Shown here one piece after another: positions 1 to 4,493 of a stretch of DNA of 6,102 nt (its first letter is position 1; each line of letters begins with the position of its first letter). This DNA is from an uncultured Bacillaceae bacterium (GTDB taxonomy: Bacteria; Bacillota; Bacilli; Bacillales; Pradoshiaceae), in NCBI GenBank assembly GCA_904501845.1, contig CAJGCH010000184.1:1-6102 (forward strand). Reading direction: 5' to 3'. The notes beneath the pieces are model-generated. The model had not been told where the DNA came from, ran no database searches, and saw only the letters and a list, made by a program, of their open reading frames with translations. The position numbers were made by a program, and so were the translations under genes.

Positions 1-83
1 AATAGTTATACTTTTTGGCGCGCTCGTCTCTAAGGTAGGACCAGCTATCAAAATTGAGGTCTCTCTATGAAGGGAAATATCCA

Positions 84-129
84 TCAAAAATAAATAAGGA
101 TTGAGAAAATAGGCTTCTCAATCCCTTAT
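84..129 (-). terminator. Intrinsic terminator after spoIID
   Basis: On the minus strand, ATAAGGGATTGAGAA (129-115) pairs with TTCTCAATCCTTAT (107-94). This gives a 14-bp stem with one bulged G and a 7-base loop, followed by the T-rich run TTATTTTT. The stem begins 20 bases after the spoIID stop codon. The plus-strand side has no T run, so it should act only on minus-strand transcription. It closes the spoIID transcript. Bases 1-83 beyond it contain no gene start or promoter that I can support. Confidence 0.88.
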
Positions 130-149
130 ATCTACATTCTAAGCATTCC

Positions 150-1154
150 TTATTTCTTCGCCGTAAAGGTTGGCAAGTAGGCTGTCGCCTCGTTTATTTT
201 GACATCTTTATAGTAGTGAGCGACGATTTCCTTATAGGTCTTGCCTTCCTGTGCCATTCCGTTTGCTCCATATTGGCTCATGCCGACTCCATGGCCATAG
301 CCTTTCGTGGTAATAACGATTTCATTGCCTGTTCGATACCAGGTGAAGTCGCTTGATTTTAAATTAAGCTTTTCACGGACTTCCTTGCCTGAGAGGGTTT
401 TGCCGCCTATTTTTACTTGGGCAATTCGTTTTCCATCTGTGCGAGAGACGATTTGGCCGATATCGGTCTTGCTGCCGACCTGGATGCCGAGCAGGCGCTC
501 GAATTCACTCAAAGCCATTTTCGTTTCTTGGAGATATTTTGGTGAATCCTTATCCCATGGACTTTCGACACTGCGCAAGTATGGGAGCTCGTTTTGCCAA
601 TAATCCTCCGAGTTTTCGGTGTAGCCATTGCTTGTGGAAAAGAAAGATGGTGTGATTAATTCATCCTTATATGTCAGAATCTGTCCTTTCGTTGCCTGGA
701 CAGCCTCCTGGATCCTTTTTCGCTTCTCTTCATATTGAGTGCCCCACTGCGCTCGAAGCTCCTCATCGCTCAAGTATACCTGGTCATTGACCGTGTCCGT
801 AATATCGGCTTTAGCTGGAGTACCCTTTTTCTTTTGTGCTGTCAGCGTCTTTGTGACGAATGTTCTTGCCGTCAATGCTTGGGCCTTCAAAGCCTCCATC
901 TCAAAGTTTGCCGGCATCTCAGCTGCGACGACACCCACTACATAATCCTCTAAGTTGACGGTTTCGATTGTATTTGTTTGATTGCGGAAAACATTGATAC
1001 TGGTCACGGGATCCTCCTTTGGCTTTTCTTTCGGGGTTGGTTCTGCGGCCGTTTCCTTCTTATCTGAGAAAGGCACAACCAGGAGAGCTGGCAGGAGTAT
1101 GACCGTGATGGCGATGACGCTTAGTGTGAAAAGGACTGGCTTCCAATGCTTCAT
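150..1154 (-). CDS. spoIID: Stage II sporulation protein D (SpoIID), peptidoglycan lytic transglycosylase
   Basis: Mother-cell membrane protein that, in characterised Bacillus systems, cleaves septal glycan strands as a lytic transglycosylase together with SpoIIM and SpoIIP, driving engulfment of the forespore. The 334 residues are close to the B. subtilis length. One N-terminal transmembrane segment (about residues 7-28) is followed by a Lys/Glu/Pro-rich linker (31-50) and the extracytoplasmic SpoIID domain. Visible motifs are VAAEMP with E79, matching the catalytic Glu of the family, then ALKAQALTARTF (88-99), FFSTSNGYTENS (171-182), and GYGHGVGMSQYGANG (285-299) near the C-terminus. The 171-182 motif lacks the Cys residues reported as zinc ligands in clostridial SpoIID, as expected for a Bacillus form. 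The ATG is preceded by AGAGGGGAG, with about 11 bases between; this is long but no better start exists. A sigma-E-type promoter lies 44-72 bases upstream and a terminator follows, so it can be expressed as its own unit during sporulation. Confidence 0.96.
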   Translation of the reverse strand: MKHWKPVLFTLSVIAITVILLPALLVVPFSDKKETAAEPTPKEKPKEDPVTSINVFRNQTNTIETVNLEDYVVGVVAAEMPANFEMEALKAQALTARTFVTKTLTAQKKKGTPAKADITDTVNDQVYLSDEELRAQWGTQYEEKRKRIQEAVQATKGQILTYKDELITPSFFSTSNGYTENSEDYWQNELPYLRSVESPWDKDSPKYLQETKMALSEFERLLGIQVGSKTDIGQIVSRTDGKRIAQVKIGGKTLSGKEVREKLNLKSSDFTWYRTGNEIVITTKGYGHGVGMSQYGANGMAQEGKTYKEIVAHYYKDVKINEATAYLPTFTAKK

Positions 1155-1197
1155 ATATGGCTTTTCTCCCCTCTATTCAGTTATCCACTACTCTTCA

Positions 1198-1226
1198 TGT
1201 GTATGAACTAAATCAAGGAAATATGT
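1198..1226 (-). promoter_or_regulatory. Sigma-E promoter of spoIID
   Basis: On the minus strand the -35 element ACATATT (1226-1220) is separated by exactly 14 bases from the -10 element CATACACA (1205-1198). This fits the sigma-E consensus (kmATATT, about 14 bases, CATACAnT) except at the last -10 position. A start site near 1190 would give a leader of about 37 bases before the ATG at 1154. spoIID is a classical sigma-E gene in B. subtilis, so position and identity agree. The -35 begins only 6 bases past the stop codon of the small upstream gene. Confidence 0.85.
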
Positions 1227-1232
1227 ACAGGT

Positions 1233-1397
1233 TTAGCTTTTACGTTTTTGATAGTCTCTATATAAGCTGAAGAGAATGAGCACAAAGGCAGCGGCAAGGA
1301 TGAGGTTCAATAGCACATTTACTAATTTGAAGAGGATGATGCCAATGACAAGCAGCACAATAATCTTGAGCAGAAATCCGGTGTCTAAATTCTTCAA
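1233..1397 (-). CDS. Small membrane protein, 54 residues, function unknown
   Basis: I do not recognise this gene. It begins with TTG at 1397-1395, nine bases after a perfect AAAGGAGGTGA ribosome binding site, and ends with TAA at 1235-1233. The product starts MKNLDTGFLLK, has one hydrophobic stretch (about residues 8-20) and a second (about 25-45), and ends with a charged tail, RDYQKRKS. This suggests a one- or two-pass membrane protein with a positive cytoplasmic C-terminus. It has no cysteines and no catalytic motif. It lies between the murA terminator and the spoIID promoter, with no terminator before spoIID, so read-through into spoIID is possible. The DnaA-box region lies directly upstream and probably contains its promoter, though I cannot place one with confidence. 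The ideal ribosome binding site, in-frame stop and membrane-like composition make a chance ORF unlikely. Confidence 0.78.
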   Translation of the reverse strand: MKNLDTGFLLKIIVLLVIGIILFKLVNVLLNLILAAAFVLILFSLYRDYQKRKS

Positions 1398-1406
1398 TTT
1401 GATTCA

Positions 1407-1414
1407 CCTCCTTT
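1407..1414 (-). promoter_or_regulatory. Strong ribosome binding site for the 54-residue membrane protein
   Basis: The minus strand reads AAAGGAGG (1414-1407) followed by TGAATCAAA and then TTG. It is a nearly full match to the 16S rRNA tail at nine-base spacing. It is what identifies the TTG at 1397 as the start codon. Confidence 0.85.
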
Positions 1415-1452
1415 TCCTCTTATTCTATCAAACTTTCATTATTTTCTGAAAT

Positions 1453-1494
1453 CTATCCACACTATCAACATGGTGTGGATAACACTGGGGATAA
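1453..1494 (+). promoter_or_regulatory. DnaA-box group nearest the small membrane gene
   Basis: Three candidate boxes in 42 bases. A perfect TTATCCACA lies on the minus strand at 1474-1482. TTATCCCCA (one mismatch) lies on the minus strand at 1486-1494, starting 12 bases away. CTATCCACA (one mismatch) lies on the plus strand at 1453-1461. The group sits 56-97 bases upstream of the TTG of the small membrane gene, where bound DnaA could overlap its promoter. Confidence 0.7.
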
Positions 1495-1500
1495 CTCGTG

Positions 1501-1595
1501 GAAAAATATTTTTAGACGAATTACTACAAAATTTTTACCCTAAAACCTGCTGTATAAAGGTTTATTTTATAAAAGTTTAATTTCACTCTTGAATA
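1501..1595. other. AT-rich block between the two DnaA-box groups
   Basis: By my count 21 of 95 bases are G or C (22%), falling to 5 of 35 in 1561-1595. It includes a perfect 12-base palindrome, AAAAATATTTTT, at 1502-1513. No ORF or clear hairpin terminator is present. Its place between two DnaA-box groups recalls the unwinding region of a bacterial origin, but AT-rich intergenic DNA is also common around promoters, so this is a description and not a functional call. Confidence 0.5.
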
Positions 1596-1681
1596 TGTGG
1601 ATAAACCTGTGTGTAACCCTGTTTATAATGTGCATAACTTGTTGAAAGTTTGTGAGTTACACTGTGGACAATTGTGTATAA
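1596..1681 (-). promoter_or_regulatory. DnaA-box group nearest murA
   Basis: All boxes read on the minus strand. Three match TTATNCACA exactly: TTATCCACA at 1596-1604, TTATGCACA at 1629-1637 and TTATACACA at 1673-1681. Two have one mismatch: TTACACACA at 1608-1616 and TTGTCCACA at 1663-1671. A weaker GAATGCACA lies at 1684-1692. Start-to-start distances are 12, 21, 34, 10 and 11 bases, several near one or two helical turns. An exact box is expected about once per 33 kb at uniform composition, so three in 86 bases is far from chance. Cooperative DnaA binding is the natural inference. Confidence 0.75.
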
Positions 1682-1734
1682 CCTGTGCATTCGTCTATTT
1701 AGCTTCCTTTTTCATATAGTAAATAGAGCAAATG

Positions 1735-1764
1735 AAAAAAGCCAGACCATGAGCCTGGCTTTTT
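1735..1764 (-). terminator. Intrinsic terminator after murA
   Basis: On the minus strand AAAAAGCCAG pairs with CTGGCTTTTT around a nine-base centre, followed by six T residues (1740-1735). It begins 22 bases after the murA stop. The A and T runs are symmetric, so it could also stop transcription on the plus strand. It ends the ywzB-ywmB-murA unit and separates murA from the small membrane gene and spoIID. Confidence 0.92.
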
Positions 1765-1786
1765 AGATTATTTGCTAGGAATAAAA

Positions 1787-3082
1787 TTAAGCATTTTCAG
1801 CGATAATTTCGGTTTGTTCCTTTGTCTCACTGACGCGTTCAATATCTGCACCTAAGGAGGCTAATTTACCGTGGAAGTTTACATATCCGCGGTCAAGATG
1901 CTTAAGCTCTGTTACGCGAGTCACGCCATCAGCAACTAATCCAGATAGGATCAAGGCTGCCGCTGCACGTAAATCGGTTGCAGAAACTTCTGCTCCTTGC
2001 AGGTTCGCCTCACCAGAAATAATGACAGAGCGACCATCAATCTTGATGTCAGCGTTCATGCGGCGGAATTCTTCTACATGCATGAAGCGGTTTTCAAAGA
2101 CTGTTTCTGTGATCATGCTAGTGCCTTTTGCACGAAGCAATAAAGCCATCATCTGTGATTGCATATCTGTCGGGAAACCAGGGTGTGGCATTGTTTTGAT
2201 ATCCACAGCTTTCATGATATCTGGACCAATTACACGAAGACCATCTTTCTCTTCCTGAACGATAATACCCATCTCTTCCATTTTGGCAACAAGGGATGAT
2301 AAATGTTCTAAGACAGCTCCTTGCACCAAGACATTTCCTCCTGTAATTGCCGCAGCAACCATGAATGTCCCGGCTTCAATACGATCTGGGATAATGTGAT
2401 GCTCTGTGCCATAAAGTTTTTCTACGCCTTCGATACGGATGGTAGCTGTACCTGCGCCTTTCACCTTCGCGCCCATCTTATTCAAATAGTTCGCTAAATC
2501 GACGATTTCAGGCTCCTTCGCACAGTTCTCAAGAATTGTTACGCCATCGGCAAGAGCAGCAGCCATCATAATGTTTTCTGTTGCACCCACACTTGGGAAG
2601 TCCAAATAAATCTTAGCACCTTTAAGACGACCGTCAACTTCCGCTTCGATGAATCCATTGCCGACTTTCACTTTTGCGCCCATCGCTTCGAATCCTTTTA
2701 AGTGCTGGTCAATTGGGCGAGACCCAATCGCACAGCCGCCAGGAAGTGCTACGCGAGCCTTCCCGTTACGCGCTAAAAGAGATCCCATGACAAGGACAGA
2801 AGCACGCATTTTACGAACATACTCAAATGGCGCTTCATCAAATAACGGCTTAGATGCATCTACTGTAACCGTATTATTGCTGAAAGTAACTTCTGTGTTT
2901 AGATTTCTGATGACTTCGTTAATTGTATATACATCGGATAGCTCCGGAACGTCTTTAAGAACGCTTTTTCCTTCACTTGCTAATAATGTTGCAGCTAATA
3001 CAGGTAAAACGGCGTTTTTAGCACCTTCTACTCGAACTGTACCTTCCAACCTGTTTCCGCCGCGGACAATGATCTTTTCCAA
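1787..3082 (-). CDS. murA: UDP-N-acetylglucosamine 1-carboxyvinyltransferase (MurA)
   Basis: Cytoplasmic enzyme that transfers enolpyruvate from phosphoenolpyruvate to UDP-GlcNAc, the first committed step of peptidoglycan synthesis and the target of fosfomycin. The 431 residues match the family length. Key residues are present: K22-N23 in GAKNAVLPVLAA, the catalytic Cys C117 in LPGGCAIGSRPIDQHL (fosfomycin-sensitive type), R122, the general-base Asp D306 in HPGFPTDMQSQ, R332, D370-L371-R372, and R398 in HLDRGY. The sequence is closer to B. subtilis MurAA than to the paralogue MurAB, as its place beside ywmB and spoIID also suggests. The start is TTG, supported by GGAGGGG seven bases upstream and by the family N-terminus MEKIIVRGG. 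It begins 32 bases after the ywmB stop with no room for a clear promoter, so it is probably cotranscribed. A terminator follows. Confidence 0.98.
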   Translation of the reverse strand: MEKIIVRGGNRLEGTVRVEGAKNAVLPVLAATLLASEGKSVLKDVPELSDVYTINEVIRNLNTEVTFSNNTVTVDASKPLFDEAPFEYVRKMRASVLVMGSLLARNGKARVALPGGCAIGSRPIDQHLKGFEAMGAKVKVGNGFIEAEVDGRLKGAKIYLDFPSVGATENIMMAAALADGVTILENCAKEPEIVDLANYLNKMGAKVKGAGTATIRIEGVEKLYGTEHHIIPDRIEAGTFMVAAAITGGNVLVQGAVLEHLSSLVAKMEEMGIIVQEEKDGLRVIGPDIMKAVDIKTMPHPGFPTDMQSQMMALLLRAKGTSMITETVFENRFMHVEEFRRMNADIKIDGRSVIISGEANLQGAEVSATDLRAAAALILSGLVADGVTRVTELKHLDRGYVNFHGKLASLGADIERVSETKEQTEIIAENA

Positions 3083-3089
3083 ATTTATT

Positions 3090-3096
3090 CCCCTCC
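3090..3096 (-). promoter_or_regulatory. Ribosome binding site fixing the TTG start of murA
   Basis: The minus strand reads GGAGGGG (3096-3090), then seven bases (AATAAAT), then TTG. The spacing is optimal and no ATG competes nearby, so TTG at 3082 is the start. Confidence 0.88.
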
Positions 3097-3114
3097 GCGT
3101 TCAATATCTCTATA

Positions 3115-3819
3115 TTAGTATTCAAATGCTATTATCGGTGTGCCAATGGTAACCACTGTTCCTTCTTCTGCAGTCGTTTTACGGAACGCTAGCTGGAGGT
3201 TCGCCCCATTTGGCAGCATATTTTTAAATTGTTTGCTGTTGGCAGAGATCGATACAAAATCTCTTTCTGCAGCACTTTCCACTGACGTTGCATCAAATAA
3301 TTTCATCCAGTTTTTATAAACAGCCTCATCCATAGTATCACCGGTTCTCACCTTTAGACAAGCGAAAGTACTAGGTTCATTTTTAAATAAACCTTTCTTC
3401 CCGGTTTTCAGTTCCTTCTGAATATAGGCTGCATGTCCCTTTGACCATTTCTTACCTTGAATAGAGTACAAAATCGTGATTTCATCACGTTCATCAGACA
3501 TCACTTTTATCGTAGAGCGCACATCCAAATCCTTATTGATTCGACTGCCTGTCCATGCCTCATAGTCAGAAGTATTCTCCTGCGTCCAAACATAGTCAGT
3601 AAACCGATTCTTCAAACCGGATGCCACATCAGACAGATTGCCTTTTGAACTTGAGCGCGCCAAGATATTCCAGTCCATAACCTCTGCGTCTGGATTTATC
3701 TCAAAAACGCGATTAACGATTTTTTCTAAATCACTCATTGCCAAAGCTTCTGTCGTCTTATTCCCTACATATAAAAGCATCAAACCAGCAATTACAAGTA
3801 ATACGGCTTTTTTAAGCAT
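3115..3819 (-). CDS. ywmB: YwmB-family protein, predicted exported (DUF1779)
   Basis: Homologue of Bacillus YwmB, a conserved protein of unknown function usually found next to murA; databases describe the family as having a TATA-box-binding-protein-like fold. I chose ATG at 3819, giving 234 residues. The first 27 then form a clear signal peptide (MLKK, a hydrophobic core, then ALA before Met-28). A longer reading to 3900 would need a TTG, would place 27 polar residues ahead of the signal peptide, and would lie inside a predicted RNA hairpin. The start is preceded by TGAGG, only three bases away, with GGGGAG further up. The mature part is mixed alpha/beta in character with one cysteine (in STFACLKVRTGDT) and no enzymatic motif that I can see. 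It lies 81 bases after ywzB and 32 before murA in a likely operon. Export and the murA link suggest an envelope role, which is inference. Confidence 0.88.
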   Translation of the reverse strand: MLKKAVLLVIAGLMLLYVGNKTTEALAMSDLEKIVNRVFEINPDAEVMDWNILARSSSKGNLSDVASGLKNRFTDYVWTQENTSDYEAWTGSRINKDLDVRSTIKVMSDERDEITILYSIQGKKWSKGHAAYIQKELKTGKKGLFKNEPSTFACLKVRTGDTMDEAVYKNWMKLFDATSVESAAERDFVSISANSKQFKNMLPNGANLQLAFRKTTAEEGTVVTIGTPIIAFEY

Positions 3820-3827
3820 GTACCTCA

Positions 3828-3861
3828 CTCTCCCCATAGGGCTAGTTTGCCCCGAAGAGAG
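3828..3861 (-). promoter_or_regulatory. RNA hairpin in the ywzB-ywmB gap
   Basis: In the minus-strand transcript CUCUCUUC (3861-3854) pairs with GGGGAGAG (3835-3828), and GGGGC (3853-3849) pairs with GCCCU (3842-3838) around a six-base loop. This gives 13 pairs with a single two-base bulge. Three of the pairs are G-U, so the plus strand would form a poorer hairpin, which points to structure at the RNA level. It ends eight bases before the ywmB ATG and has no T run after it, so it is not a typical terminator. It could tune ywmB translation or protect or process the mRNA. Confidence 0.5.
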
Positions 3862-3900
3862 GTATGTAAATACATAAATCCGTTCGTCATCATCTGACAA

Positions 3901-4134
3901 TTATTCAAATAATAGCGGTAACTGTCTCGAATATCCCAAATAAGTCAGGAAAAACCCGCTCACGCTTGAACCAATCGCGATTGTCAGCAAAATATACAGC
4001 ACTCTTGCCTGCACAACCCGGCCAGCCCGAAGCAGCTTGTCGAAATGGATTGCCTGCAGTGCCCACCATGTCACCCCTATGAAAAATAAATGACTTAGGA
4101 TACTGATTAAAGCTTGAAATCCAAAACTACTCAT
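3901..4134 (-). CDS. ywzB: YwzB-family small integral membrane protein (DUF1146)
   Basis: Conserved small membrane protein of unknown function. Bacillaceae commonly carry it between the nuo or atp region and ywmB-murA. I start it at ATG 4134 (77 residues, MSSFGFQALISILSH...), because GGAAGGG lies eight bases upstream and the length then matches B. subtilis YwzB (about 78). An ATG six bases further up is too close to that site. Extending to TTG 4245 adds a charged segment not expected in the family and has no usable ribosome binding site. The product has two hydrophobic segments (about residues 7-25 and 43-65) with the conserved-looking SHLFFIGVTWWALQ and ARVLYILLTIAIGSSVS. It is the first gene of the probable ywzB-ywmB-murA operon. 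Confidence 0.88.
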   Translation of the reverse strand: MSSFGFQALISILSHLFFIGVTWWALQAIHFDKLLRAGRVVQARVLYILLTIAIGSSVSGFFLTYLGYSRQLPLLFE

Positions 4135-4142
4135 GATCATTT

Positions 4143-4149
4143 CCCTTCC
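4143..4149 (-). promoter_or_regulatory. Ribosome binding site fixing the ywzB start
   Basis: The minus strand reads GGAAGGG (4149-4143). It is eight bases from ATG 4134 but only two from ATG 4140, so the internal ATG is favoured as the start. Confidence 0.65.
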
Positions 4150-4203
4150 ATGCCTCGAGATATACGATAACAGTGTAACATATTTATTTGCCATGTTCCT
4201 CTT

Positions 4204-4233
4204 TTTCTGCAATTTATCGACTAATTTCTGCAA
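4204..4233 (-). repeat. Nine-base direct repeat, 21-base period
   Basis: TTGCAGAAA occurs on the minus strand at 4233-4225 and again at 4212-4204. The copies are exactly 21 bases apart, two helical turns, and lie 70-99 bases upstream of the ywzB start. They could be paired binding sites on one DNA face, or chance in AT-rich DNA. Confidence 0.4.
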
Positions 4234-4285
4234 AATACTGCTCAATCCTCAGAAATATGTGTAAAAAGCAACAGTTTAATCCAAA

Positions 4286-4310
4286 GTGACATAAAACCTG
4301 GATACGTCAC
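4286..4310 (-). promoter_or_regulatory. RNA hairpin in the ywzB leader
   Basis: In the minus-strand transcript GUGACGUA (4310-4303) pairs with UAUGUCAC (4293-4286) around a nine-base loop, giving eight pairs including one G-U. There is no T run afterwards, so it is not an obvious terminator. As DNA it is also an interrupted inverted repeat, GTGAC with 15 bases then GTCAC, and could be a protein-binding site. Confidence 0.4.
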
Positions 4311-4344
4311 CTAATAATTGTAAACCATTTCTCCCCCTCTTACT

Positions 4345-4360
4345 CTTACAAATTCGTAAG
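4345..4360. repeat. 16-base palindrome upstream of ywzB
   Basis: CTTACAAATTCGTAAG is symmetric except for one position pair, which would be a G-U pair in a minus-strand transcript. Palindromes of this size are typical operators for dimeric regulators. No matching promoter element is clear, so it is recorded as a repeat. Confidence 0.45.
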
Positions 4361-4450
4361 TTAGCATCCTTTTTTCATTACAACTGAACTTCTAATCAAA
4401 CTGGAGACAAAACAGACATTCCAGGTCCAAGAAAGCTAAGTCTTTTGGGC

Positions 4451-4484
4451 AAAAAAAGCCCGCCCCAGCCTTAGTGGGACGAGC
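4451..4484 (-). terminator. Intrinsic terminator after nuoN (end of nuo operon)
   Basis: On the minus strand GCTCGTCCC (4484-4476) pairs with GGGGCGGGC (4466-4458), nine pairs including two G-T, extendable by an A-T pair. Seven T residues follow directly. The stem starts nine bases after the nuoN stop. It marks the end of the complex I operon and insulates ywzB-ywmB-murA. Confidence 0.93.
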
Positions 4485-4493
4485 CATATTTCC

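Larger units (their letters stand above)
4135..4450 (-). other. Leader region upstream of ywzB
   Basis: About 315 bases without a convincing gene, between the nuoN terminator and ywzB. I searched the minus strand for sigma-A, sigma-E, sigma-F and sigma-H promoters and found no pair with good elements and spacing; the ywzB-ywmB-murA promoter should nevertheless be here. It contains a 16-base palindrome (4345-4360), an RNA hairpin (4286-4310) and a nine-base direct repeat (4204-4212 and 4225-4233). An ORF open through 4245 is only the upstream extension of the ywzB frame. Confidence 0.6.

Noticed and set aside
2..70. Plus-strand frame open from the window edge to TGA at 68-70, possibly the end of a converging gene
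   Set aside because: Only 22 codons, no start visible, and the adjacent terminator is oriented for the minus strand only. The evidence is insufficient.
633..641. DnaA-like box TGTGGAAAA within spoIID
   Set aside because: A single one-mismatch site inside coding sequence, explained by the codons.
1438..1468. Possible sigma-A promoter for the small membrane gene: TTGATA (1468-1463) and AATAAT (1443-1438) on the minus strand
   Set aside because: The position is plausible, but the 19-base spacing is too long and both elements deviate. It overlaps a DnaA-like box, so it is worth revisiting with mapped 5' ends.
1501..1595. A true replication origin
   Set aside because: No dnaA-dnaN context and no clear run of DnaA-trio repeats. 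The boxes are better described as a non-origin DnaA-binding cluster.
2649..3152. Plus-strand ORF of 167 codons opposite murA and the end of ywmB
   Set aside because: It lies antisense to a certain murA, has no good ribosome binding site, and has a composition typical of a shadow frame.
3820..3900. N-terminal extension of ywmB to a TTG at 3900, or to an ATG at 3837
   Set aside because: It would put polar residues before a clear signal peptide, and ATG 3837 lies inside a predicted hairpin.
4135..4245. N-terminal extension of ywzB to a TTG at 4245, or to an ATG at 4194
   Set aside because: Neither start has a usable ribosome binding site, and the extra charged residues exceed the family length. 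ATG 4134 has both the site and the length.
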